Assembly (NCBI GenBank): GCA_002360635.1
Contig: DEQW01000012.1
Location: forward strand, 56,969 to 120,968
Source of the DNA: Flavobacteriaceae bacterium UBA3356
GTDB lineage: Bacteria; Bacteroidota; Bacteroidia; Flavobacteriales; Flavobacteriaceae
Length of the DNA stretch: 64,000 nucleotides
Direction of reading: 5' to 3'
In this document: positions 17,221-28,800 of the stretch, one piece after another
How positions within the stretch are numbered: the stretch's first letter is position 1
Layout: each line of letters begins with the position of its first letter
Notes under the pieces: model-generated
Databases searched by the model: none
What the model was told of the DNA's origin: nothing
The model's input: the letters and a program-made list of their open reading frames with translations, nothing else
Made by a program: the position numbers and the translations under genes

Positions 17221-17730
17221 TTATTTACCACCTCTAGCTGGATACTCTTCCTTAAGTATAAAATCAATTGACTTTAGTAAATCATCAAATCCAGGTCTAG
17301 CAAAAGGCATAGTTTGTATAGAAGAACTATAAATAGTCCCATCTTTATTTATTAAAAACAATGCAGGTTCAGAAAACACCTCAGGTTCGGCATCTTTTAT
17401 AGCGTTACTAATATATAACCCCCATTCCCTGGCTTTACTTTCAGACATTTCATATGCGAGCGGAATGGATTCAATATCCCATTTTTCAGTGGAAATTTTT
17501 GCTCTTTTTTCAGAGTCCATACTTGCAGCTACTATGTTTACGCCCTTGTCCTTGAACGTATCAATTTTGGTCTGCAACTCTTCTAAATATTTTTTACAAA
17601 CAGGGCAATGTAGGCCTCTATAAAAAATAAGCATTGTAAAATTTTCAGGTTCTTGTTTTGCTAAATCCCAAGTTGTTCCATTAATTAAATCTAAATGCAA
17701 CTCAGGTGCTCTCTCTGTTGGTTTCTTCAT
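17221..17730 (-). CDS. Peroxiredoxin-like (AhpC/TSA family) protein
   Basis: The 169-residue product has a thioredoxin/peroxiredoxin fold with FYRGLHCPVCKKYLEEL, giving a CPVC motif at residues 42-45, so a thiol peroxidase or disulfide reductase activity is likely. No signal peptide is visible, which suggests the cytoplasm. This CxxC-type subgroup differs from classical two-cysteine peroxiredoxins, and the physiological substrate cannot be told. The gene runs towards the small RNA pair and is divergent from ruvB, with 115 bases between the two starts. Confidence 0.8.
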   Translation of the reverse strand: MKKPTERAPELHLDLINGTTWDLAKQEPENFTMLIFYRGLHCPVCKKYLEELQTKIDTFKDKGVNIVAASMDSEKRAKISTEKWDIESIPLAYEMSESKAREWGLYISNAIKDAEPEVFSEPALFLINKDGTIYSSSIQTMPFARPGFDDLLKSIDFILKEEYPARGGK

Positions 17731-17805
17731 AATTTTCTTTTTATGTAAGTTACTTAAAGGTTAGGTGCTTTGGTCACAAGGCATTATTAAATCTTGTTAA
17801 ATATT

Positions 17806-17840
17806 TACAAAGCTTACTTGAAATACACTTTGTATATTTG
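17806..17840 (+). promoter_or_regulatory. ruvB promoter region with an inverted repeat
   Basis: TATATTTG (17833-17840) is an exact -7 box whose start site should fall at or next to the ATG at 17846. An inverted repeat TACAAAG (17806-17812) with CTTTGTA (17828-17834) spans the interval between the -33 and -7 positions. The -33 TTG itself is not recognisable. Confidence 0.5.
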
Positions 17841-17845
17841 TTTCT

Positions 17846-18868
17846 ATGAATGAACATCTGGATCCAACGGGAGAGAATCTATCACCTCAAGAAATTGATT
17901 TAGAAAAAAAGCTACGTCCACTAAGCTTTGAAGATTTTACAGGGCAAGACCAAGCATTAGAAAACTTACAAGTATTTGTACAGGCTGCAAATCTTAGGGA
18001 TGAAGCGTTAGATCATACATTGTTCCATGGGCCACCGGGTTTAGGAAAAACCACATTGGCTCATATTCTAGCCAACGAATTGGAAGTAGGTATTAAAGTC
18101 ACCTCAGGGCCCGTATTGGATAAGCCTGGGGATTTAGCGGGTTTGCTAACCAATCTGGAAGATCGAGATGTCTTGTTTATTGATGAAATTCATCGCCTAA
18201 GCCCAATTGTTGAAGAATACCTCTATTCGGCGATGGAAGATTATAAAATTGATATTATGATTGAAACGGGACCTAATGCTCGGACCGTTCAAATCAATTT
18301 AAACCCATTTACATTAATAGGAGCAACAACCCGTTCGGGTCTTTTAACAGCCCCTATGAGAGCACGTTTCGGCATTTCTTCAAGACTTCAATATTACACA
18401 ACCGAATTGCTTACGTCAATTGTTCAGCGTAGTGCCGGCATATTGAACATTCCTATTTCTATGGAAGCAGCCATTGAGATTGCCGGAAGAAGTAGAGGCA
18501 CACCACGTATTGCAAACGCACTTTTACGTAGGGTTCGAGATTTTGCACAAATAAAAGGAAACGGAAAGATAGATATTGAAATTTCAAAATTTTCTCTAAA
18601 AGCATTGAATGTAGATGCTTTCGGTTTGGATGAAATGGACAATAAAATCTTAACGACCTTAATTGATAAATTTAAAGGTGGCCCAGTGGGAATTACCACA
18701 ATTGCTACAGCTGTTTCAGAAAGTGCCGAAACTATTGAAGAAGTTTACGAACCTTTTTTAATACAGCAAGGTTTTATTGTAAGGACGCCACGAGGGCGAG
18801 AAGTAACGGCAGCAGCGTATAAACATTTAGGTAAAACCAAAGCAGGGAACCAAGGAGGCTTATTTTGA
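17846..18868 (+). CDS. ruvB: Holliday junction branch migration helicase RuvB
   Basis: RuvB is the hexameric AAA+ motor that drives branch migration with RuvA during recombinational repair. The 340-residue sequence shows Walker A GPPGLGKT at 62-69, Walker B/DEIH at 113-116, the sensor-1 region GATTRSGLL, the arginine-finger region APMRARFG and a winged-helix C-terminus (FLIQQGFIVRTPRGR). The ATG at 17846 sits only about 5 bases after a -7 promoter box, so the mRNA may be leaderless. queG overlaps its stop codon by 4 bases. ruvA is encoded 3.4 kb downstream rather than adjacent. Confidence 0.97.
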   Translation: MNEHLDPTGENLSPQEIDLEKKLRPLSFEDFTGQDQALENLQVFVQAANLRDEALDHTLFHGPPGLGKTTLAHILANELEVGIKVTSGPVLDKPGDLAGLLTNLEDRDVLFIDEIHRLSPIVEEYLYSAMEDYKIDIMIETGPNARTVQINLNPFTLIGATTRSGLLTAPMRARFGISSRLQYYTTELLTSIVQRSAGILNIPISMEAAIEIAGRSRGTPRIANALLRRVRDFAQIKGNGKIDIEISKFSLKALNVDAFGLDEMDNKILTTLIDKFKGGPVGITTIATAVSESAETIEEVYEPFLIQQGFIVRTPRGREVTAAAYKHLGKTKAGNQGGLF

Positions 18869-19788
18869 GTCTGAAAGAAACACACACACAACTTATTAAA
18901 ACCGAAGCCAACCGCCTCGGTTTTCTTTCCTGTGGCATTAGCAAAGCCGATTTTTTAGAGGAGGAGGCACCACGGCTCGAAACCTGGCTCAAGCAGAATA
19001 TGCATGGTGAGATGGGTTATATGGAAAACTATTTTGATAAACGATTAGACCCAACAAAATTGGTTCCAGGTAGTAAAAGTGTTATTTCGTTACTACTTAA
19101 TTATTTTCCTTCCGAAGAGCAAAACGAAGAAAGTTATAAAATTTCAAAATATGCCTACGGAAGGGATTATCATTTTGTGATTAAGGATAAACTAAAACAA
19201 CTTTTAAATCATATTCAAGAGGAAATTGGTGATGTTCATGGTCGTGCATTTGTAGATTCTGCGCCGGTTTTAGACAAAGCATGGGCAGCTAAAAGTGGTT
19301 TAGGATGGATAGGAAAGCACAGTAATTTATTGACCAAACAAACCGGTTCTTTTTATTTTATAGCCGAATTGATCGTCGATCTCGATCTTGAATACGATAC
19401 ACCCGTTACCGATCACTGCGGAAGTTGCACAGCCTGTATCGATGCCTGTCCCACCCAAGCTATAGTTGGTCCGTATGTGGTTGATGGTAGTAAGTGTATT
19501 TCATACTTGACTATCGAGTTAAAAAATGAAATTCCTACTGAGTTTTCAAACCAGATGGAAGACTGGATGTTTGGCTGTGATATTTGCCAAGACGTCTGTC
19601 CTTGGAATCGTTTCAGTAAATCACACAATGAGCCACTCTTCAATCCGCATCCTGAGTTATTGAGTAATTCAAAAAAAGATTGGGAAGAAATCACTAAAGA
19701 AGTTTTCAACGAGATTTTCAGAAAAAGTGCTGTAAAGCGGACTAAATATAAAGGGTTAAAAAGAAATATTCAATTTTTGAAAGACTAA
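18865..19788 (+). CDS. queG: Epoxyqueuosine reductase
   Basis: QueG performs the last step of queuosine biosynthesis, cobalamin-dependent reduction of epoxyqueuosine in tRNA. The 307-residue protein has the N-terminal cobalamin-binding domain and a double [4Fe-4S] ferredoxin-like domain with CGSCTACIDAC at 185-195 and CDICQDVCP at 238-246. The start is a TTG at 18865 overlapping the ruvB stop codon by 4 bases. An AAGGAGG sequence about 8 bases upstream, inside the ruvB coding end, could help translational coupling. No other in-frame start near the conserved N-terminus was seen. Confidence 0.94.
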   Translation: MSLKETHTQLIKTEANRLGFLSCGISKADFLEEEAPRLETWLKQNMHGEMGYMENYFDKRLDPTKLVPGSKSVISLLLNYFPSEEQNEESYKISKYAYGRDYHFVIKDKLKQLLNHIQEEIGDVHGRAFVDSAPVLDKAWAAKSGLGWIGKHSNLLTKQTGSFYFIAELIVDLDLEYDTPVTDHCGSCTACIDACPTQAIVGPYVVDGSKCISYLTIELKNEIPTEFSNQMEDWMFGCDICQDVCPWNRFSKSHNEPLFNPHPELLSNSKKDWEEITKEVFNEIFRKSAVKRTKYKGLKRNIQFLKD

Positions 19789-19839
19789 TATTTCTTTCAA
19801 AAAAACAACCTTTAAAATTTCATCATTCCACTTACTCGG

Positions 19840-19847
19840 CTAACTTT
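19840..19847 (+). promoter_or_regulatory. -7 element of the maeB promoter
   Basis: TAACTTTG matches TAnnTTTG; the -33 position reads TTT (19817-19819), one base off TTG. Leader of about 37 bases. Confidence 0.5.
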
Positions 19848-19887
19848 GTAAGTCATCAATTTCTTTTGATGATTAAAATTTCAGATT

Positions 19888-22194
19888 ATGAGCAAAGAAA
19901 GTAGACGTCGTGAAGCCTTAATATACCACGCAAAACCGAAACCCGGTAAAATACAAGTAGTACCTTCAAAAAAATATGCAACACAGCGCGATCTCTCATT
20001 GGCGTATTCCCCTGGAGTTGCTGAACCTTGTTTGGAAATAGAAAAAGAGATAAACAATGTTTATAAATATACCAACAAAGGAAACTTGGTTGCAGTAATT
20101 TCAAACGGTACAGCAGTATTGGGATTGGGTAATATTGGTCCTGAAGCTTCAAAACCTGTAATGGAAGGGAAAGGACTTCTTTTTAAAATATTTGCAGATA
20201 TTGATGTGTTTGATATTGAGGTAAACACGGAAAATATTGATGAGTTTATTGAAACCGTTAAAAATATTTCGCCAACGTTTGGGGGGATTAACTTAGAAGA
20301 TATTAAAGCCCCTGAGGCTTTTGAAATTGAACGTAGATTAAAAGAAGAGCTCGATATTCCTGTGATGCATGATGATCAGCACGGGACAGCTATTATCTCA
20401 GCCGCTGCTTTATTGAATGCCTTAGAACTTGCTGATAAAAATATTGAAGAAGTTTCCATCGTAATAAGTGGAGCTGGTGCAGCAGCAGTTTCGTGTACTA
20501 AACTTTACAAATCGTTTGGTGCAAAAACTGAAAATATTTTGATGTTAGACAGTAAAGGAGTAATTAGAAAAGATAGAGATACGCTTTCTGAAGAAAAAGA
20601 AGAGTTTGCAACGGCTAGAAAAATTGATACGTTAGAGGAAGCCATGGAAAATGCAGACGTATTTGTTGGGCTTTCTATTGCAGATATTGTAAGTCCAGAG
20701 ATGCTAAAAAGCATGGCAGACAATCCAATAGTCTTTGCCATGGCCAATCCCAATCCTGAAATTGATTACGATTTAGCAATTAAAACCCGTGAAGATATTA
20801 TTATGGCTACGGGGCGTAGTGACCATCCTAACCAAGTTAATAACGTGCTAGGTTTTCCTTTCATTTTTAGAGGAGCCTTAGATGTTCGTGCGACCAAGAT
20901 TAATGAAGAAATGAAAATGGCAGCTGTAAAAGCTTTAGCAGAATTAGCTAAAGAGCCCGTGCCAGAACAAGTTAATATTGCTTATGGTGAAACACGGTTA
21001 ACTTTTGGAAGGGATTATATTATTCCAAAGCCTTTTGATCCTCGTTTGATTGCTGCTGTACCGCCAGCTGTAGCCAAAGCAGCTATGGAAAGTGGAGTGG
21101 CAACAGAAGACATTGTCAACTGGCAAAAATATGAAGATGAGCTGCATGAGCGTCTGGGCAGCGATAATAAAATTATACGATTGTTATTAAATAGAGCTCG
21201 TACAAACCCTAAGCGGATTGTGTTTGCTGAAGCTGATCACTTGGATGTTTTAAAAGCCGCTCAAATTGTATATGAAGAAGGAATTGGAGTTCCAGTTTTA
21301 TTGGGGAGAAAAGAAATCATTCTCGAATTGATGGAGCAAATTGAGTTCGATATAGAGAATTTAGAGATTATCGATCCAAAATCTGACGAGCAAGAAGAAA
21401 AACGAAATTATTACGCAGAAAAGCATTGGAAAAGCCGTAGAAGAAGTGGCATTACATTATATGACGCCCAAAAAATAATGCGAGAACGTAATTATTTTGC
21501 AGCCATGATGGTGAACGAAGGCGATGCGGATACTATGATTTCAGGGTATTCCAGAGCATATCCTTCAGTGGTTCGCCCAGTACTAGAAACTATTGGTAGG
21601 TTCGACGGGGTGAGTAAAGTAGCTACTACCAATTTAATGCTTACTAAAAGAGGTCCTTTGTTTATTTCAGATACTTCTATAAATATAGATCCTACGGCTA
21701 AGGAATTGGCTAAAATTGCACAAATGACCAATTACACAATGAAAATGTTTGGTTTAACACCTGTTATTGCGATGGTATCATATGCAAATTTTGGTTCTTC
21801 AAAAGATCCACACGCTACTAAAGTGAAAGAAGCTGTTGATTATTTGCATAGAGTTGTTCCAGATATGCATGTAGATGGGGAGTTGCAAACAGACTTTGCG
21901 TTAAACCCAGATATGCTTCAGAAGAAATTTCCGTTTTCAAAATTGGCTTGTAAAAAAGTAAATGCTTTGGTATTTCCGAACTTAGATTCAGCAAATAGCA
22001 ATTACAAACTTTTGAAAGAGCTAAACGGGGTTGAGTCTATTGGTCCAATTATGTTGGGTATGCGAAAACCGGTTCACATTCTTCAGTTAGGCGCAAGTGT
22101 AGAAGAAATGGTAAATATGGCGGCTGTTTCGGTTGTGGATGCGCAACAAAAAGAGAAGCGTAAAAAAGAAGCGTTAAAGCAGCAAAAAGACTAA
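19888..22194 (+). CDS. maeB: NADP-dependent malic enzyme with phosphotransacetylase-like domain
   Basis: The enzyme decarboxylates malate to pyruvate and supplies NADPH. The 768 residues comprise the malic enzyme part (about 1-425), with SNGTAVLGLGNIGPEA and MHDDQHGTAI (substrate/metal region) and the dinucleotide motif GAGAAA at 195-200, and a C-terminal phosphate acetyltransferase-like domain (about 430-760). In the MaeB family this second domain usually binds acetyl-CoA as a regulator rather than acting as a catalyst; that is family knowledge, not visible here. The gene stands alone with its own promoter, between queG and ruvA. The C-terminus is Lys-rich. Confidence 0.95.
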   Translation: MSKESRRREALIYHAKPKPGKIQVVPSKKYATQRDLSLAYSPGVAEPCLEIEKEINNVYKYTNKGNLVAVISNGTAVLGLGNIGPEASKPVMEGKGLLFKIFADIDVFDIEVNTENIDEFIETVKNISPTFGGINLEDIKAPEAFEIERRLKEELDIPVMHDDQHGTAIISAAALLNALELADKNIEEVSIVISGAGAAAVSCTKLYKSFGAKTENILMLDSKGVIRKDRDTLSEEKEEFATARKIDTLEEAMENADVFVGLSIADIVSPEMLKSMADNPIVFAMANPNPEIDYDLAIKTREDIIMATGRSDHPNQVNNVLGFPFIFRGALDVRATKINEEMKMAAVKALAELAKEPVPEQVNIAYGETRLTFGRDYIIPKPFDPRLIAAVPPAVAKAAMESGVATEDIVNWQKYEDELHERLGSDNKIIRLLLNRARTNPKRIVFAEADHLDVLKAAQIVYEEGIGVPVLLGRKEIILELMEQIEFDIENLEIIDPKSDEQEEKRNYYAEKHWKSRRRSGITLYDAQKIMRERNYFAAMMVNEGDADTMISGYSRAYPSVVRPVLETIGRFDGVSKVATTNLMLTKRGPLFISDTSINIDPTAKELAKIAQMTNYTMKMFGLTPVIAMVSYANFGSSKDPHATKVKEAVDYLHRVVPDMHVDGELQTDFALNPDMLQKKFPFSKLACKKVNALVFPNLDSANSNYKLLKELNGVESIGPIMLGMRKPVHILQLGASVEEMVNMAAVSVVDAQQKEKRKKEALKQQKD

Positions 22195-22249
22195 GTTTTT
22201 TCGCCATTATTTTCACATTTTTGAGACTGGCAGATGCAAATAATTATGC

Positions 22250-22257
22250 TATATTTG
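22250..22257 (+). promoter_or_regulatory. -7 element upstream of ruvA
   Basis: TATATTTG, exact TAnnTTTG, 23 bases before the ruvA ATG; no TTG at the ideal -33 spacing. Confidence 0.45.
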
Positions 22258-22280
22258 AGCCTTTAACATTTTTATAACGT

Positions 22281-22862
22281 ATGATAACCCACATTGAGGG
22301 AAAACTAGTAGAAAAAAACCCAACCGATATAGTGATTGACTGTAATGGTGTTGGTTATTTCATCAATGTTTCGTTGCATACTTTTTCACAACTTCCTGCT
22401 TTAGAAAACATAAAAGTATTTACCCATTTACAGGTTCGCGAAGATGCACATACTTTGTATGGGTTTTATGAAAAAGCAGAACGGGAAATTTTCAGGTTGT
22501 TGGTTTCGGTTTCGGGAGTAGGGGCAAGTACCGCTCGTACCATGTTGTCGTCTTTAACTCCAGAGCAGGTTAAAGATGCCATTGCAACTGAAGATGCGGC
22601 GGTAATTCAATCCGTTAAAGGGATAGGAACAAAAACTGCACAGCGGGTGATATTAGATTTAAAAGATAAAGTACTAAAAGTGGAGGGCTTAGCTGGTATT
22701 TCTACAAGTTCAAGCAATACGAACAAAAATGAAGCGTTATCTGCTTTGGAGACGCTCGGGTTTGCACGTAAACAATCTGAAAAAGTTTGCGAAAAAATTA
22801 TAAAGCAAAACCCACAAGCAACTGCTGAAGAAATTATAAAACAAGCTTTAAAAAATTTATAA
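22281..22862 (+). CDS. ruvA: Holliday junction DNA helicase subunit RuvA
   Basis: RuvA binds four-way junctions and loads RuvB. The 193-residue protein has the N-terminal OB fold (MITHIEGKLVEKNPTDIVID..), two helix-hairpin-helix motifs (SVSGVGASTA and SVKGIGTKTA) and a C-terminal RuvB-contact domain (about 145-193). Length is normal. sprA starts 3 bases after the stop codon, an arrangement common in flavobacteria, so the two may be co-transcribed. Confidence 0.96.
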   Translation: MITHIEGKLVEKNPTDIVIDCNGVGYFINVSLHTFSQLPALENIKVFTHLQVREDAHTLYGFYEKAEREIFRLLVSVSGVGASTARTMLSSLTPEQVKDAIATEDAAVIQSVKGIGTKTAQRVILDLKDKVLKVEGLAGISTSSSNTNKNEALSALETLGFARKQSEKVCEKIIKQNPQATAEEIIKQALKNL

Positions 22863-22865
22863 CAA

Positions 22866-25800
22866 TTGGGCGCAAAAAATTACGATTACATTCATAACTT
22901 TTGTAGGTTATTAGTATTAATAGGAGCTGTTTTTGCAGCAACAACTACAGTTTTCTCACAAGATTCTACCAGTACAGGATATGAGGTAGGTAGAATGGAC
23001 CTGCCAGATCCCGTAAGTATTCAAGATTTATATACGTACGATCCCGTTACAGACCGGTACATTTATACAAGGACGCTAGGCAGTTTTAATATAAGTTACC
23101 CAATTATTCTTACGCCCGAAGAATACCAAGACCTCATCCTGCAGCAGGATATGAGATCTTATTTTAAAGAAAAAATCGATGCTGCAGATGGTAGAAAAGA
23201 AGATTCTGAAGAAGCGCAAAAAAACTTATTGCCAGCTTTTTATGTAAATTCTAGTTTTTTTGAATCCATATTTGGCGGAAACACGATTGAAGTAATTCCA
23301 CAAGGTTCGGTTGAAATGGATTTGGGGCTTTTATATACAAAACAAGACAACCCGGCTTTTTCACCTAGAAACAGAAGCAACCTTTCATTTGATTTTGATC
23401 AACGTATCAGCTTAAGTTTACTTGGTAAAGTAGGGGAGCGACTTCAGGTTACTGCAAATTATGATACTCAGTCTACGTTTGATTTTCAAAACCAAATTAA
23501 ATTGGAATATACGCCTACGGAAGATGATATCATTCAAAAAATTGAAGTTGGTAACGTTAGTATGCCGCTTAACAGCTCGTTAATACAAGGTGCACAAAGT
23601 TTATTTGGTGTGAAAACACAGCTTCAGTTTGGGAAAACAACGATTACGGGTGTGTTTTCTGAACAAAAATCGGAGACCCGAACCGTTACTGCAGAAGGAG
23701 GGGCAACTGTTACAGATTATGAACTCTTTGCTTCAGAATATGATGAAAACCGTCACTTTTTCTTAGCACACTATTTTAGGGACAATTATGACAGGGTATT
23801 GGAACAATATCCATTTATTAACTCCAATGTACAAATTACTAGAGTTGAAGCTTGGATAACCAACCGAAGCAATAATACCGAAAATGTCCGTAACATTGTT
23901 GCCTTGCAAGATATCGGTGAATCAAAACCTGAAAATATTGGTCTTGATCTGCCACCAGGTGGGTTTATAAACAAACCAGCAAATTCATACCCAGATAACT
24001 CGAATAACGACTTTAACCCATTTGGTATTAATAACCCTTCAGTTCCATCTGTGTTAAACAGCTCTATCCGGGATGTTGCAACTGTGCAAGCTGGTTTTAG
24101 CGGAGTTCGTGTTCAACAAGGGGTAGACTATGTCGTGCAGGAAAATGTAAGACGTTTACAGCCAAATGAATATACATTACATCCACAGTTAGGTTATATA
24201 TCGCTAAACCAACGTTTGAGCAATGACGAAGTTTTAGGTGTCGCCTTTCAATTTACTGTTAATGGGAAAGTTTATCAAGTAGGGGAATTTTCAAACGATG
24301 GTGTAGAAGCTACAGGTACAGGAACTGGTAACACGGGAGGTGGCGACCCTAACGAACCACCACAAGGAGGTGTTGAAGGTGTTGCCCAAAACTTAGTGGT
24401 TAAAATGCTGAAGAGTAACATTACGAATGTTGAAGAGCCGGTTTGGGACATTATGATGAAAAACATCTACTCAATTGGTGCTTTTCAATTAGAACAAGAA
24501 GATTTTAGGTTGAACATTCTGTATACAGATCCTTCGCCACTTAATTACATTACAGCAGCACAAGGAAGTTCTACTTTTCCAGCGACTCCTTTACCAGAAG
24601 ATGTTGAAAATACTACACTATTGCGAGTGTTTAATCTAGATAGGTTAAACTTTAATGGTGACCCGCAACAAGGAGGGGACGGTTTCTTTGATTTTCTGCC
24701 AAATATTACCGTCGACACCCAAAACGGACAAATTATTTTCACCTCTGTCGAGCCTTTTGGTAAGTATTTGTTTGATAAGTTAGACAATTCGCCTGGAGGA
24801 GCTGAAAATTATGACATCCCATCTACTTATAATGCTAACCAAAACAAATATGTTTTCAGGACATTATATACTTCTACTAAAATACAAGCAGAACAAGAGG
24901 ATAGTGATAAAAATAAATTTCAGTTAAAAGGTAGTTACAAATCAACAGGAGCCGATGGAATTCCTATTGGAGCCTTTAATATACCGCAAGGTTCGGTGAC
25001 GGTTACTGCCGGAGGAAGGCAATTGGTAGAAGGAGTTGACTATACGGTAAACTATCAATTGGGTAGGGTACAGATTTTAGACCCTTCTTTGTTGAACTCT
25101 AACACGCCTATACAGATTTCTACTGAAAACAATACACTTTTTGGTCAACAAACAAAGCGATTTACAGGCTTAAACATAGAACATAAATTTAGTGATGAAT
25201 TACAGTTTGGAGCTACGTACTTGAATTTGAACGAGCGACCATTAACACAAAAGTCTTCTTATAATGTTGAACCTATAAACAATACCGTTTTTGGTTTAAA
25301 CGCGAATTATTCTACTGAAGTTCCGTTTTTAACGAGATTAGTAAACAAATTGCCTAACATCGATACCGATGTCGAATCCAATGTATCATTGCGTGGTGAA
25401 TTTGCATACTTGATGCCGGGAGCACCAAAGGTGTCAGACTTTGACGGTAAAGCAACCGTATATGTGGATGATTTTGAAGCTTCTCAAACCGAACTGGATA
25501 TCAGTACTCCCAACACATGGTTTTTAGGAAGTACCCCGGTAGGTTTTGGAGGTGAAATATCCAATCAATTATCTTATAATTATAACCGTGCAAAATTAGC
25601 TTGGTATACTATTGACCCAATTTTTTACAGTAGCCAACGCCCTGACGGAATTACAGACGAAGACCTTTCTTCTCCATTTACCCGACGTATTTTCCGTGAT
25701 GAAATTTTCCCAGAACAAGACATTATACAGGGGCAGACACAGGCTCTGTTTCCATTAGATTTGGTTTATTCTCCTTCAGAAAGGGGTCCCTATAACTTTA

Positions 25801-28800
25801 ATCCACAAGCGGCAGGCGGTAATACGTTACCAAATCCAGAAGATCGGTTTGCAGGTATTTCTAGGCAATTAACTACAACAGATTTTGAACGTTCTAATGT
25901 AGAGTACATTCAATTTTGGGTGATGGACCCGTTTATTTATGAAGAAAATGAAAATAATCCTGGGGGTATTATCAATTTTAATTTAGGTAATATTTCCGAA
26001 GATATTTTAAAGGACGGAAGGAAACAATATGAAAATGGACTTCCTGAAGACGGTGGAGATGACAATACAATACCTACCATCTACGGAAAAGTGCCAACCA
26101 ATCAATCGCTTGTATATACATTTGATACCGAAGGCCAGCAACGAACCAATCAAGATATAGGTTATGACGGTATCAATGATGCAGATGAAACAACTATGTT
26201 TCCAGAGTTTGGAAACCTTGCCGATCCTGCAAATGATAACTATCAATACTTTTTACAAGCAGATGGAGATGTAATTAACCGATACCGCCAGTACAATGGT
26301 ACCGAAGGAAACTCCCCTGTAGAAGTTACCGATACAAACAGAGGCTCTACCACACAGCCTGATGTAGAAGACATAAACCGTGACAATACCATGAACACGG
26401 TAGATGCTTATTTTGAATATAATGTTCCTTTTAGGTCTAAACCAGGGAGTGATGTTCCAGGTGCAAACCAAGAGCTAGATACAGATAACAATGATTATGT
26501 TACTGATGTTAAGGAAATACAGGTAACAACACCTAACAACGAAACTATCAACGCACGTTGGGTACAGTTTAAAATACCAATTAGCGATCCAGATCAAGCT
26601 GTTAATGGAATTTCAGATTTTAGATCCATTCGTTTTATGCGAATGTTCCTTTCTCAATTTTCTGAAACAACCGTGCTTCGTTTTGGTACGTTAGAATTGG
26701 TGCGAGGAGATTACAGAAGATATACTCAAACACTCGATTTAACTGGAGAAGATCCAGAATTGGACGATACAACTTTTGAAAATGAATCCGTTAATATTGA
26801 AGAGAACGGAAATAGACAACCTATACCATACGTATTGCCTCCTGGAGTGTTACGCGAGCAATTGAACAATAACAATAACTTGATTCGTCAAAACGAGCAG
26901 TCGCTTGCTTTGCGAGTTAATGGACTGGAACCTGGGGATGGTCGTGGTGTTTATAAAAATTTTAATGTGGATATGCGCCAGTATGAGAACTTGGAAATGT
27001 TTATCCACGCCGAGTCACTACAAAATGAAGCTGCTTTAGCAGATGGTGAAATGGTAGCTTTTATGCGTTTGGGGAATGATCTTTCGCAAAACTATTACGA
27101 AATAGAGATTCCTCTCAACCCAACTTCATTTGGATCTACTTCAAGGGAAGAGGTATGGCCGGTAGAAAACCGTATACGATTACCATTGGCATTGTTGCAA
27201 GAAATAAAAACACGTGTTTTAGGAGCTGTAGAGCCACCCGCAGATCCCGATCAGCCTGTATATTTTATGCAGTCTGAGCTAGATCCCAACTTCTCTGGGC
27301 CTGAAAATGAAATGCGTATAGGTATAAAAGGTAACCCAAGCTTTGGAAACGTACGTATTGTTATGTTGGGTATGAAGAATAGGGAGGATAATACCAGTGA
27401 TATAGCCGGTGAAGTATGGTTTAACGAATTACGCCTTTCTGAGTTGAAAAATGAAGGTGGGTGGGCTGCTATTGCTACACTGGATGCTAATATGGCCGAC
27501 TTTATGAACGTAAGTGCTACTGGAAGAAGAAGTACAGTTGGATTTGGGTCTGTGGAACAAGGTCCTAATCAAAGAAGCCGTGAAGATGTTAAGCAATACG
27601 ATGTTGTAACCAATTTTAACTTAGGTCAATTACTTCCAAAAAAATGGGGGATTCAATTACCCTTTAATTATGGTCGTTCGGAAGAACTGATAACTCCACA
27701 ATATGACCCTGAATTCCAAGATATCGAGCTGGAGACACGTTTAGATAATACGGAAGACGAAGATGAAAGGGAAGCTATTAGGCAACAATCTGTAGATTAC
27801 ACAAAACGACAAAGTGTTAACTTCATTGGAGTGCGTAAAGACAGAACCGGTGATAAAAAACCAAAACCTTACGATATTGAAAACTTTACATTTTCATATT
27901 CATACAATCAGGTAGATCATCATGATTTTGAAATTGAAGATGCCTTAGACCAAAACGTTAGAGTTGGAGGAACCTACAATTATAATTTTGATCAAAAACC
28001 CTACGAACCGTTTAAAAAGAACGATTCGCTTTTCACGGGTAAGTATTGGCAGTTTTTAAAAGACTTTAATATAAATTATAAGCCGACAAATGTATCGGTA
28101 AGTTCCAATATTGTTCGTCAATACAATGAACAAAAGTTTAGGGAATTAAACCGTTTGCCTGGAAACCTAGGTATTCCTACGCTGTACCAACGTAATTTCT
28201 TGTTTGATTGGGAGTATAACATCAACTATAATTTAACAAAATCGTTGCGTTTCAATTTCACTTCCTCAAACAATAGGATTGTTACTAATTATTTGGATGA
28301 CGAAGGTTTTTCAGACGATACAATCGGTATTTGGGACGGCTTTTTTGACATAGGAGACCCTAACCAACACTTTCAGTCATTACAACTGAACTACGATTTA
28401 CCAACGGCTAAATTTCCATTCTTAAAGTTTATTAGGGCTACATATTCATATACGGGAGATTTCCAATGGCAAGACGGAAGTGATTTGTTCAATAACATTT
28501 CAATCCCAAACGAAAATGGGGAAGGAAGCCAAACTTACGATTTGGGTAACTCCATTCAGAATGCAAGTACCCACGCAATTAACTCTAACCTCGACATGAG
28601 TGGTTTTTACCGTTATGTAGGTCTTACAAAGAAAACTAGTTCAAACCAAGCAGGTACAAAATCAGGAATAGATAGAGGGGGCGAATCTAAAGAAGGTGGT
28701 AAAGCCGGTACAGAAGAAAAAAATGGGGAAGGTAGAAAAGAAAATGCGTCAGTAGCAAGAAGCGGAAATAACGTGTTGGGTAACGCCGGAAGTAATGAAG

